Assembly (NCBI GenBank): GCA_045605025.1
Contig: JAZUPE010000051.1
Coordinates: 1 to 8,387, forward strand
Origin: SIG598 sp045605025
Lineage (GTDB): Bacteria > Bacillota > Clostridia > Oscillospirales > Acutalibacteraceae
Length of the DNA stretch: 8,387 nucleotides
Reading direction: 5' to 3'
Shown here: in pieces, positions 1-6,235 of the stretch
How positions within the stretch are numbered: the first letter of the stretch is position 1
Layout of the letters: each line of letters starts with the position of its first letter
Translations under genes and position numbers: made by a program
The notes under the pieces: model-generated
Database searches by the model: none
The model's input: only the letters and a program-made list of their open reading frames with translations
What the model was told of the DNA's origin: nothing

Positions 1-746
1 CGGACATCTTCACCCATTTTGCGGATAACCGCTTCGTCACAGCTCATTTCCATATCCTTGGCGGATAGCGCGAAAGCAAGCCACACAAGTGGGTTGAACC
101 AGTGAATACTCAGCGCAGCAAAGGAAAGCAGCTTGGCGATATGGTCACCGCGGCTGATGTGATGCTGCTCGTGCATGATGATGTATGCCTGCTCTTTTTC
201 TCCGAGGCTGCCGGGCAGATATATCTTCGGACGGATAAAACCCACCACGAACGGCGATTTGATATCGTCAGCGATGAAGATATTGTCACGCACCGGAATG
301 GCAACTCTGAGCTGTCCGCGTAGCCTGACATAGGATACCACGCTGTAAACAAGCATTCCCAAAACACCTGTGCCCCATATTATGGTCAGATACAATGTCG
401 GCTCCGCAGAGTGTTCAATCTTTACTTGCGCTTCTTCGGTTCCTGCGCTCTGTTCGAGGGTTATGCGGTTTTCCTCTCGGTCGGTATAGGTTTCAAAGTC
501 CATATCCGGCAATGCAGAATCGAGCTGCGTTTGCTCAATCTTTGGCACATCAGGCACAATGCTTATTGCACTCTCAAGTGAAAAAGGACAAAGTAGGCGC
601 AGCAGTACCACACCCCACAGTGCGTAAGAAATCACCTTTGGTGCCTTTTTCAGAAGTAGCCGTGCGGCAATAACAACGAGAATAACCATGCTCGCCGTGA
701 TGCTCATATCAAGAATTTTTGGGAATAAATCCATAAGAAATCTCAT
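1..746 (-). CDS. Module A: BlaR1/MecR1-type M56 membrane metalloprotease, C-terminus cut off by window edge
   Basis: 248 complete codons are visible from an ATG at 746, with no stop before the edge. The start is set by GAGGAGGTGA, which lies over the end of the upstream repressor gene, 7 nt before the ATG. Membrane segments are predicted at about residues 15-32, 40-56 and 118-140. A cytoplasmic protease region follows, with the zinc motif HEQHH at 192-196, the IHWFNPLVWLA segment at about 214-224, and the third-ligand region DMEMSCDE with Glu233. This is the canonical M56 layout, so the protease should be active. The N-terminus is clearly paralogous to the module B protein (SITAS, LLKKAPK, ALWG and HWFNP are shared). 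In BlaR1 this protein receives an outside signal and causes loss of its cognate repressor. The fourth membrane helix and the sensor domain lie outside the window, so the ligand cannot be judged. Confidence 0.93.
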   Translation of the reverse strand, partial: MRFLMDLFPKILDMSITASMVILVVIAARLLLKKAPKVISYALWGVVLLRLLCPFSLESAISIVPDVPKIEQTQLDSALPDMDFETYTDREENRITLEQSAGTEEAQVKIEHSAEPTLYLTIIWGTGVLGMLVYSVVSYVRLRGQLRVAIPVRDNIFIADDIKSPFVVGFIRPKIYLPGSLGEKEQAYIIMHEQHHISRGDHIAKLLSFAALSIHWFNPLVWLAFALSAKDMEMSCDEAVIRKMGEDV

Positions 747-750
747 ACGG

Positions 751-1110
751 TCACCTCCTCATGCTGTCGATAATGCTTTTCAGCTCGTCTATCTCCTTGT
801 CGGTCATCTTTCTGCGTGTGCCGAAGGCGGCAAGAAAGGCCGGCAGAGAGCCGCCGAATGTTTCCTCTATGTACTGCTCACTGTGACGTGCGTAGTAATC
901 ATCTCTGGAAATCACGGCGGAAACAGTACCGTTCTCGTTCTGGAAAATTCCTCTGTCACATAGACGCTTGAGAACGGTGTATGTGGTGGTTTTCTTCCAC
1001 TCAAAGGCTTCTGCCGCCAGCTTGACAAGCACTCCGGAAGCACAGGGAGCGTTCTCCCATACGATATCGGCAAACCTTGCCTCGGCAGTACCCATGTGTA
1101 ATTCAGACAT
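751..1110 (-). CDS. Module A: BlaI/MecI-family winged-helix repressor (119 aa)
   Basis: This is a small dimeric DNA-binding repressor of the BlaI/MecI family, expected to bind the CTACA-type palindromes just upstream. The winged helix covers about residues 6-72; the recognition helix is near 41-51 (TTTYTVLKRL), followed by wing residues NENGTVSAV. The C-terminal half (about 75-119), with GSLPAFLAAF, resembles the BlaI dimerisation domain. The ATG at 1110 is preferred because AGGAG lies 8 nt upstream. A GTG at 1119 in the same frame overlaps that ribosome binding site and would add only MIT. The protein aligns without gaps to the module B repressor, with a nearly identical recognition helix. 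The gene ends 4 nt before the M56 start, so the two are translationally coupled. The length is normal for the family. The protease cleavage site cannot be placed with confidence. Confidence 0.93.
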   Translation of the reverse strand: MSELHMGTAEARFADIVWENAPCASGVLVKLAAEAFEWKKTTTYTVLKRLCDRGIFQNENGTVSAVISRDDYYARHSEQYIEETFGGSLPAFLAAFGTRRKMTDKEIDELKSIIDSMRR

Positions 1111-1126
1111 TGTGATCACTCCTACT

Positions 1127-1139
1127 CTACAAATTGTAG
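1127..1139. promoter_or_regulatory. Operator A2, downstream BlaI-type palindrome
   Basis: CTACAAATTGTAG is a perfect inverted repeat with 6-bp arms and a 1-nt centre. It lies just after the expected transcription start of the module A promoter and just before the ribosome binding site. Its centre is 25 bp from that of operator A1. BlaI/MecI operators are typically built on TACA/TGTA half-sites, as here. Confidence 0.85.
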
Positions 1140-1148
1140 TGCATCCAT

Positions 1149-1177
1149 ATTCTACATCATGTAGACCGTTTTGTCAA
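1149..1177 (-). promoter_or_regulatory. Module A promoter (sigma-A type)
   Basis: On the minus strand TTGACA (1177-1172) and TAGAAT (1154-1149) are separated by 17 bp. The -35 box is a perfect consensus and the -10 matches 5 of 6 bases. The -10 hexamer is part of operator A1, so a bound repressor would occlude RNA polymerase. The promoter starts only 6 nt after the terminator hairpin of module B. Confidence 0.88.
1151..1165. promoter_or_regulatory. Operator A1, palindrome over the -10 box
   Basis: TCTACATCATGTAGA is a perfect palindrome with 7-bp arms and a single central base. It overlaps the spacer and the -10 box of the module A promoter. Together with operator A2 it forms the tandem operator arrangement typical of bla/mec regulatory regions. 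Confidence 0.87.
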
Positions 1178-1211
1178 TAGTAAAGCCGCAGCCTCCGAAG
1201 AAACTGCGGCT
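1171..1211. repeat. Terminator-promoter junction repeat, copy 1
   Basis: These 41 bp match 4602-4642 with only two differences (1181 against 4612, and 1192 against 4623). The repeat holds the whole transcription terminator hairpin of the preceding operon plus the -35 box of the next module. Similarity stops abruptly at the operators, which are different in the two copies. Confidence 0.9.
1184..1211 (-). terminator. Rho-independent terminator after module B
   Basis: AGCCGCAG (1184-1191) pairs with CTGCGGCT (1204-1211). Read as minus-strand RNA, the 12-nt loop can continue the stem through two U-G wobbles, a U-A pair and a C-G pair to a UUCG tetraloop. That gives a near-continuous 12-bp stem. 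It starts 6 nt after the stop codon of the M56-dipeptidase gene. The downstream run (TTTACTA) is poor in U, so some readthrough into module A is possible. Confidence 0.75.
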
Positions 1212-1217
1212 GATTGT

Positions 1218-4172
1218 TTATCTGATAATTTCGTAATCCTCTGAATCTGCGTAATGCCACCACTCACCATTGTATCCTTTGAATCCGTATTTCTCCATTG
1301 TTCTCTGTAGCAGCAGTGCGTTGTCTTTTGCCGCAGATGATACATCGGAGTAATCTCGGTCAGCTTTATCTGAAAAATCGTCAAACCCAGTGGGCATTTC
1401 TATTTCGGAGCCGTCAGCAAGCACAAGAGTAACATCTATTGCATTACCGCGGCAATGACTCAGATTTCCACTAGACGGATCAGACACATATTTCGGGTCG
1501 GGACAGATATTCCATAGCTTCTCATGTGCGCCGAACGGGCGGTAGGCATCCCAGATTTTCAAGCTGTATCCCAGTTCAAGAAGTTCTTGCTGCACCAAAT
1601 AAAGCTTCTTGACTGTGCCATAGCGTAATGAAGGTTCGGAAAAATCATAAATGCCCTGTCCGGTAAAGTTTTCTGTCGAAGCGTATTTCAAATCCACGTA
1701 CACATCTGGTATATACTCCCTGATCATCACGACGGTGTCGCTAGACGGCTCAGTCAGTGCAGAATTGGTCGGCACAGTAATAGAATCAGTTGTTGTATTG
1801 CCGGTGTAATCCGCACTGAGAAGACGAGCATATTCAGAGTATGTGGTAAATGGCGACGGGAAATATCCGCCCCTGTTTGTCGGGTTATACATATCACCTG
1901 TCTGCGCATCGACATATATAATTTCCGTTGCGTTCGCTTCGCTTTCAGGATAGCTGACACAAATCTCCCACACCGGTCTGGGTTCACAGTTCATGAAATT
2001 CTCTCCGTCAGAGTGGAACGGGTATGGATGCATCTGGTTTTCTTTCCACTCATCACAGGGGCTTCCGCTTCCGAAATAGGTGCATTCTCCGGTACTGTGA
2101 CTGCTATAAGGAAAACAGAATACCGACTCAACACGCTCGGACTCGGGTAAATTAAGTGACTCATGATTTATTGCGTTTCGTGCATAGTTGATACAGTATA
2201 TCGCCTGATGCAGTGTCAGATAATCACCCTCAAGTGGGAAATCCTCGTTTGGCATGGCAGAGTAGTCTATTCCTCCGGGAGCTTCTCGATGTCTTTCGAT
2301 AAACTCCGTTACGCCGCCGTCACGAATGTCTATACGCTCACCTGTACCATCATTGGCGTTCAGATAAATGTACATCGGCTGACCTTCTGTGCTGCCTCCG
2401 CCAATGTCCAAAGAAAACATATCATTGATAAAGTAGCTGTGAATATACAATCCCGAGCCTGTGTCCGTGTATTCATAACCGCTGAAATCCTCCCATGTGA
2501 GTTCATAGCCTTTCTGGGAAAGAATGATAACATCATTCAGAGAAAGAATCGGAGCAGATTCTGCCGTTGGTGTGCTTCCGTTCATATTGGGCACATCCTT
2601 ATCAAAACTGTTCTCATATATATCTAGAAAACTAGACACAAATGAGGCTTGAGCCTGTGCTTCCGCTGAACCAGTAGTTGTCTGCCAGCCGTAGACCTTG
2701 TACATATCAAAGCGTTTGCTCGTCATTGCTGGTAGGTCGTGTTCCTCGCGGATCAGGGCAATGCCCTCCGCGTAAAGCTCCACAAAGGTATCATACGCCT
2801 TATAAGGATTCTTGAACACTGCTCTGCCATAACGGTCAGCACCAATGGCAAAGTCTTCGCTTTTACTTTCATATTTCTCTTTGTCAACTGAGCCAAGAAT
2901 GTTTCCTGTCCCGGGGATATACTCCTGCACCCAGGGATTCACTATTCCCGGCTCAACGACCACAACGAAAGGAATGTAGAATCCTTCATAGTCGTACAGA
3001 TAAATTGTACATTTGTCAATTCCGCTCTGATATACAGGGCATCCAGCGTACTTCTCGTCAAGATTAGTCGCATGAAATTCTTTCTCCGGATCATCGCTTG
3101 TGCGGTGAGCAATTCCAATGAGAGTACCGACTTGCTCGCTGTTTTCCGGCAGAATCTCAACGGATGCTCCGCTCTGCTGATACACTCTGCTGTTGTACAG
3201 AATCTTTGAGGAATACGGTTCTGTCAGGAAGCATACAGCTACAACCGCACACACAATTACAGCCGCAATAATCAGCCAAAAGGCAGGCTTTTTATAATTG
3301 AGCACAGATGTTACTCTTTCTTTTACACCTACCTCACCGAACGCCAGCGGACAGGCGGCGATTGCCCATCGGTTTACGCTGCAGTCAAGCAGTGCCTGAG
3401 AGTAATCCGCACGCTGCCCATTGTCCAAACCCTTGATGACCGCCTCGTCACAGGCGAGTTCAATATCTCTGCAAAGCAGAATATACGCCAGCCACATAAC
3501 CGGATTGAACCAGTGTATTGTGAGCAAAAGGAATCCGAGTGGCTTCCAGATATAATCTCTGCGACGTATATGAGCCTGTTCGTGAGCGACGATATGCTCA
3601 AGACTTTGCCCGTCAACCTTGAATGGGACATAAACGGTCGGACGCAGCAAACCAAGCACAAAAGGCGAGGTCACATTTTCGCTCTGATAGATATTATCAC
3701 GTAGAAGAACCGCTGTGCCGACATTTCGGCGCAGACGGACATAGCTCACAGCAGTATAAATCAACATAGCAGCGATACCGGCAAGCCACACAAAGGTCAT
3801 GATCATCATTGTAATCTGCACACGGTCGGTGCTTTGCGACAGCTCCAGAGACACATTTCCGGGGAAATACGGATTGCTAATGATATCAAGATGAGCATAA
3901 TCGTGAAGCTGCGTGCCTTGTGCCTGCATCAGATGAGTGGGTACGGTTTCCTTGCTTGGTAGCAGACTGAACACGCTCTCGATGCTGAAAGGAAGAAGCA
4001 GCCGGACTGCTACTATCCCCCACAGGGCAACATGAATCCACTTTGGCGCTTTCTTCAGCGCAAAGCGCGCAAGCAAAACAGCCAGCACCACCCAGCTTGC
4101 GGTTATGCTGATATTAAGAACATTTGAGAAATCAAGTACATTCTCGATTACCCCTGTAATCCCATTAAGCAT
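1218..4172 (-). CDS. Module B: M56 protease fused to an extracytoplasmic VanX-type D-Ala-D-Ala dipeptidase domain (984 aa)
   Basis: The ATG at 4172 is chosen because GGAGGTGA lies 6 nt upstream; an in-frame ATG at 4199 lies inside the repressor gene and lacks a site. Membrane helices are predicted at about residues 21-38, 45-61, 121-146 and 298-317. The cytoplasmic M56 protease has HEQAH at 197-201, the IHWFNPVMW segment, and DIELACDE with Glu238 as probable third zinc ligand. After the fourth helix, an ectodomain of about 500 residues of unknown fold contains eight cysteines and a PepSY-like strand (IIYVDAQTGDMY). Residues 815-984 are a VanX/DdpX-like M15D domain: Arg878 in DAYRP, SHCRGNAID with zinc ligands His906 and Asp913, GFDDFSDKA, and EWWH with catalytic Glu970 and ligand His973. 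All key dipeptidase residues are present. VanX itself is cytoplasmic and cleaves D-Ala-D-Ala; here BlaR1 topology places the domain outside. It could sense cell-wall D-Ala-D-Ala, hydrolyse it, or both; that is inference. At 984 aa the protein is far longer than typical BlaR1 (about 600 aa). Confidence 0.93.
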   Translation of the reverse strand: MLNGITGVIENVLDFSNVLNISITASWVVLAVLLARFALKKAPKWIHVALWGIVAVRLLLPFSIESVFSLLPSKETVPTHLMQAQGTQLHDYAHLDIISNPYFPGNVSLELSQSTDRVQITMMIMTFVWLAGIAAMLIYTAVSYVRLRRNVGTAVLLRDNIYQSENVTSPFVLGLLRPTVYVPFKVDGQSLEHIVAHEQAHIRRRDYIWKPLGFLLLTIHWFNPVMWLAYILLCRDIELACDEAVIKGLDNGQRADYSQALLDCSVNRWAIAACPLAFGEVGVKERVTSVLNYKKPAFWLIIAAVIVCAVVAVCFLTEPYSSKILYNSRVYQQSGASVEILPENSEQVGTLIGIAHRTSDDPEKEFHATNLDEKYAGCPVYQSGIDKCTIYLYDYEGFYIPFVVVVEPGIVNPWVQEYIPGTGNILGSVDKEKYESKSEDFAIGADRYGRAVFKNPYKAYDTFVELYAEGIALIREEHDLPAMTSKRFDMYKVYGWQTTTGSAEAQAQASFVSSFLDIYENSFDKDVPNMNGSTPTAESAPILSLNDVIILSQKGYELTWEDFSGYEYTDTGSGLYIHSYFINDMFSLDIGGGSTEGQPMYIYLNANDGTGERIDIRDGGVTEFIERHREAPGGIDYSAMPNEDFPLEGDYLTLHQAIYCINYARNAINHESLNLPESERVESVFCFPYSSHSTGECTYFGSGSPCDEWKENQMHPYPFHSDGENFMNCEPRPVWEICVSYPESEANATEIIYVDAQTGDMYNPTNRGGYFPSPFTTYSEYARLLSADYTGNTTTDSITVPTNSALTEPSSDTVVMIREYIPDVYVDLKYASTENFTGQGIYDFSEPSLRYGTVKKLYLVQQELLELGYSLKIWDAYRPFGAHEKLWNICPDPKYVSDPSSGNLSHCRGNAIDVTLVLADGSEIEMPTGFDDFSDKADRDYSDVSSAAKDNALLLQRTMEKYGFKGYNGEWWHYADSEDYEIIR

Positions 4173-4173
4173 C

Positions 4174-4539
4174 TTATTCACCTCCGCGGAACCGATCAAT
4201 CATTGCCTGAACTTCGTCGATTTCCTCCTTGGAGAATCTCTGGTGCTTGGTAAAAGCCGCCACAAAAGCAGGCAGTGAGCCTTCAAATTTCTTTTCCACA
4301 AGTTCTTCTATCTCTGCCGCCTGCACCTCGTCCTTGGTCACAAGAGCCGATACGATGGTGTTTTCGTTTTTAAGAACACCACGCTCGGAAAGGCGCTTGA
4401 TGACCGTGTATGTTGTGGTAGGTTTCCAGCCAAGCTGCTCTTTGCACAACTGAACAAGCTCGCTGCTCTTGACAGGCTCATGCTCCCACAGAATCAGACA
4501 GAATCTATACTCGCTTTCAAATACTTTCGGGGTTTCCAT
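4174..4539 (-). CDS. Module B: BlaI/MecI-family winged-helix repressor (121 aa)
   Basis: This BlaI-type repressor has a winged helix at about residues 7-72, a recognition helix at 41-51 (TTTYTVIKRL), wing residues NENTIVSAL, and a C-terminal dimerisation region with GSLPAFVAAF. The ATG at 4539 is preferred because AAGGAG lies 9 nt upstream. An in-frame ATG at 4575 would begin inside the operator region and has no ribosome binding site. The stop codon TAA is separated by one base from the ATG of the M56 gene, so the pair is tightly coupled. The protein is the ungapped paralogue of the module A repressor, yet its operators carry TCTAA/TTAGA arms rather than CTACA/TGTAG. It most likely represses its own operon; other targets are unknown. 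Confidence 0.93.
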   Translation of the reverse strand: METPKVFESEYRFCLILWEHEPVKSSELVQLCKEQLGWKPTTTYTVIKRLSERGVLKNENTIVSALVTKDEVQAAEIEELVEKKFEGSLPAFVAAFTKHQRFSKEEIDEVQAMIDRFRGGE

Positions 4540-4555
4540 GTATACCAACTCCTTA

Positions 4556-4569
4556 TCTAACGCATTAGA
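4556..4569. promoter_or_regulatory. Operator B2, downstream palindrome
   Basis: TCTAACGCATTAGA has perfect 5-bp arms and a 4-nt centre. It lies just after the expected start of transcription, immediately before the ribosome binding site. Its centre is 26 bp from that of operator B1. Confidence 0.8.
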
Positions 4570-4579
4570 GCGCATTTAC

Positions 4580-4608
4580 ACTCTAACATATTAGAGCAAG
4601 TTTGTCAA
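4580..4608 (-). promoter_or_regulatory. Module B promoter (sigma-A type)
   Basis: On the minus strand TTGACA (4608-4603) and TAGAGT (4585-4580) are 17 bp apart. Operator B1 covers the -10 box and part of the spacer. The -35 box begins 4 nt after the terminator stem of the sigma operon and belongs to the duplicated junction sequence. Confidence 0.85.
4581..4596. promoter_or_regulatory. Operator B1, palindrome over the -10 box
   Basis: CTCTAACATATTAGAG is a perfect palindrome with 6-bp arms and a 4-nt centre. It occupies the same place in the promoter as operators A1 and C1 but has CTCTAA arms, not CTACA arms. Confidence 0.85.
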
Positions 4609-4642
4609 TAGCAAAGCCGCAGCATCCGAAGAAACTGCGGCT
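4602..4642. repeat. Terminator-promoter junction repeat, copy 2
   Basis: This is the second copy of the 41-bp junction also found at 1171-1211, with two differences. It carries the terminator hairpin of the sigma operon and the -35 box of module B. Confidence 0.9.
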
Positions 4643-4644
4643 TT
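4613..4644 (-). terminator. Rho-independent terminator after the sigma operon
   Basis: AAAGCCGCAG (4613-4622) pairs with CTGCGGCTTT (4635-4644), a 10-bp stem. In minus-strand RNA the loop can extend toward a UUCG tetraloop with one U-U mismatch. It begins 13 nt after the stop codon at 4658. The U-run after the stem is only about three bases, so termination may be incomplete. Confidence 0.75.
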
Positions 4645-4657
4645 ATCCTTAAACGGT

Positions 4658-5572
4658 TTATTTCAGCAACTCAACAAGTGAATTATAGGTATCCGCCGAC
4701 ACCTGCACACACACATCCAGCAACCCCTGAAAACGCACATAACCGTTTTCGTACAGTCTGAGATGCACCGTTGTGCCGTTGTTCATTCTGAAATAAACAT
4801 GGAATGTCTCCGTGTCATAGATAGAGCTTTGCGTGTGTCCTTCCTTTTCCGGGACTGTGCTCCAAAGGATAAATACCCTGCTGTAAAGTTCGCCGATAAA
4901 GTCCTCTATCACTGCGCTATCCTTGTCGAGGGAAGAAAGCTCTCCCTTGTTCCAGTTCCACGATTCGCGGGTCTCATATTCCACGGCGGAGAAATTGCCG
5001 CGCAGATGCAGCCGCTCATCATACAGCTCAGAGCCATACTTTACGGTTATGCCGGTATTGCAGACATATGTGCAGATTGCACCAGACGAATCTTTCATGC
5101 AGAGCATAAATGAAGGATCATAGCCCTTGACCGAGTAGAAATCGCCGCTCACGCTGCCGGCAAGCTCCACATAGCCCTCCGCTGGCGTCCATTCGTCGAT
5201 CAGGCCTGTCGCCGTGCCGAGGTATTCGCTGACTATGTCAATATCATCATAGATCCATTCGTACTGAGTATATACTCTCCCCTGGTAGATAAAAAAGCCG
5301 ATCATATCAGCAGCAACATCATCGGATAATGTCACTTCCATCTGAGGTATAGTCACTCCGTCCGCGTCTGTCGTTGGTGTCACATCATTCGGTTTATTTA
5401 CCTGCGGATCAATTAAGACCACAGCAAGGATCGCCGCAAAGCACAGGCAGGCTGCGATAGCTCCCCATTTAAGCCACTTGCTTTTTGCTGTCTTTTTGGC
5501 GGGCTGCTCACAGCGCTGCAAAAGCTCTTCGTCCACTGTTCCTATTACGCTGTACAGTTCTTCTTTATTCAT
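4658..5572 (-). CDS. Single-pass membrane protein, probable anti-sigma or signal partner of the ECF sigma factor (304 aa)
   Basis: The protein has a short cytoplasmic N-terminus (about 1-32, MNKEELYSVIGTVDEELLQR, ending in a Lys-rich stretch), one membrane helix at about 33-54, and an extracytoplasmic domain of about 250 residues. The start at 5572 has GAGGAGG 9 nt upstream and overlaps the end of the sigma gene by 8 bp, so the two are translationally coupled. A short acidic N-terminal segment followed by one helix is a common layout for membrane proteins encoded after ECF sigma genes in Clostridia, and the gene order suggests an anti-sigma role. No zinc-binding anti-sigma motif (HxxxCxxC) is seen, so the mechanism would differ from RsiW-like proteins. 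The ectodomain has no motif that I recognise. Its function is inferred from context. Confidence 0.75.
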   Translation of the reverse strand: MNKEELYSVIGTVDEELLQRCEQPAKKTAKSKWLKWGAIAACLCFAAILAVVLIDPQVNKPNDVTPTTDADGVTIPQMEVTLSDDVAADMIGFFIYQGRVYTQYEWIYDDIDIVSEYLGTATGLIDEWTPAEGYVELAGSVSGDFYSVKGYDPSFMLCMKDSSGAICTYVCNTGITVKYGSELYDERLHLRGNFSAVEYETRESWNWNKGELSSLDKDSAVIEDFIGELYSRVFILWSTVPEKEGHTQSSIYDTETFHVYFRMNNGTTVHLRLYENGYVRFQGLLDVCVQVSADTYNSLVELLK

Positions 5573-6128
5573 TGATATAACCCTCCTCTGTCAATAGCTT
5601 TTTCAGCTTCTTTCGGGTGCGGCTGAGTATGACCATGACATTGTTCTCCGACAGACCATATCTCACTGCAATATCAGAAACGCTGTCATTGAAGAAATAT
5701 CGCCGCAGAAAGACATTGCCGTCTCTTTCCGGCAGCGAATGTACAAATCTGTTGATGCATCTGCTCAGTTCGCTCGCTTCGTATTCGGCATGAACATCCG
5801 ACCTTGCGGACACGCATTCCGACAGTTCATCAAGAACCGCGGCGATCTCTCCGCCGCCGCGCTTTTCTGCATTTCGGGCATTGTAGCGGTTGAACGCTAT
5901 GCTGCGGATGATCTTTGCAAGGAACAGACGGAGTACCGACGGGCGCTGGGGCGGAATAGAATCCCACGCACGAAGCCATGTATCGTTGACACATTCCTGC
6001 GAATCCTCGTGGCTGTGCAGAATACTGTCGGCTATGGTGTAGCAGTATGAACCGTATTTTTGGCTTGTTTCGGAAATGGCGCTGGAATCCTTACGCCAGT
6101 AAAGCTCTACAATCAATTTATCATCCAT
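5565..6128 (-). CDS. ECF-family RNA polymerase sigma factor (187 aa)
   Basis: This alternative sigma factor directs RNA polymerase to a dedicated promoter set. Region 2 is at about residues 22-85, with the helix EDSQECVNDTWLRAWDSIP that corresponds to the core-binding and -10 recognition segment. Region 4 is at about 120-180, with a helix-turn-helix near 147-176 (DSVSDIAVRYGLSENNVMVILSR) shown by residues DIA, YGLSE and VMVILSRTRKKLK. The ATG at 6128 has AAGGAGG 8 nt upstream. The length is normal for ECF factors and no extra domain is present. The gene is cotranscribed with the membrane protein that follows it. A consensus housekeeping promoter and a possible ECF-type promoter both lie upstream. 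Its targets are unknown; envelope stress is the usual theme in this family. Confidence 0.9.
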   Translation of the reverse strand: MDDKLIVELYWRKDSSAISETSQKYGSYCYTIADSILHSHEDSQECVNDTWLRAWDSIPPQRPSVLRLFLAKIIRSIAFNRYNARNAEKRGGGEIAAVLDELSECVSARSDVHAEYEASELSRCINRFVHSLPERDGNVFLRRYFFNDSVSDIAVRYGLSENNVMVILSRTRKKLKKLLTEEGYINE

Positions 6129-6154
6129 GGCTGTTACCTCCTTTTCTCTGATGT

Positions 6155-6165
6155 AAAGGTCCTTT
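6155..6165. repeat. Short palindrome in the leader of the sigma operon
   Basis: AAAGGTCCTTT has 5-bp arms around one base. It lies about 27 bases upstream of the sigma-factor start codon, close to the ribosome binding site. It could be a small hairpin or an operator half, but a palindrome this short can also arise by chance. Confidence 0.3.
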
Positions 6166-6172
6166 CACCATA

Positions 6173-6201
6173 TAAGACAGGAAATTTAGGAAAACCTTAC
6201 A
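6173..6201 (-). promoter_or_regulatory. Possible ECF-type promoter of the sigma operon
   Basis: On the minus strand TGTAAG (6201-6196) and TGTCTTA (6179-6173) are separated by 16 bp. This resembles ECF promoters such as the TGAAAC-N16-CGTC type of Bacillus sigma-M and sigma-W. It would let the sigma factor drive its own operon. The match is imperfect, so this is a hypothesis. Confidence 0.35.
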
Positions 6202-6206
6202 GGGAC

Positions 6207-6235
6207 ATTATACTCTTTTTGCTTTCGCTTGACAA
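6207..6235 (-). promoter_or_regulatory. Sigma operon promoter (sigma-A type)
   Basis: On the minus strand TTGTCA (6235-6230) and a perfect TATAAT (6212-6207) are separated by 17 bp. The -35 box shares five bases with the -35 box of the divergent module C promoter. Transcription would start near 6200, giving a leader of about 70 nt. Confidence 0.75.

Noticed and set aside
110..367. 85-codon minus-strand open frame overlapping the module A M56 gene in another frame
   Set aside because: The other frame carries HEQHH, HWFNP and SCDE motifs; this one is a shadow.
1127..1164. Repeated palindromes considered as a CRISPR-like or mobile-element end
   Set aside because: There are only two per promoter, they overlap promoter boxes, and no transposase or Cas gene is present; they fit BlaI-type operators.
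2163..2627. 154-codon plus-strand open frame antisense to the module B M56 gene
   Set aside because: It lies wholly opposite a clearly coding frame with catalytic motifs, has no ribosome binding site or promoter that I can see, and its translation looks like no family.
1218..4172. The possibility that the dipeptidase is a separate gene after a stop
   Set aside because: The frame is continuous from the M56 part to the end of the dipeptidase, and no internal ribosome binding site was noticed near residue 815.
1218..4199. Longer start for the module B M56 protein (ATG at 4199)
   Set aside because: It lies inside the repressor gene without a Shine-Dalgarno sequence; the ATG at 4172 follows GGAGGTGA at 6 nt.
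4174..4575. Longer start for the module B repressor (ATG at 4575)
   Set aside because: The start would lie within the operator region at the expected transcription start and has no ribosome binding site; the ATG at 4539 has AAGGAG at good spacing.
4763..5113. 116-codon plus-strand open frame opposite the sigma-partner gene
   Set aside because: It is antisense to a well-supported gene with a strong ribosome binding site and operon coupling, and the protein has no recognisable features.
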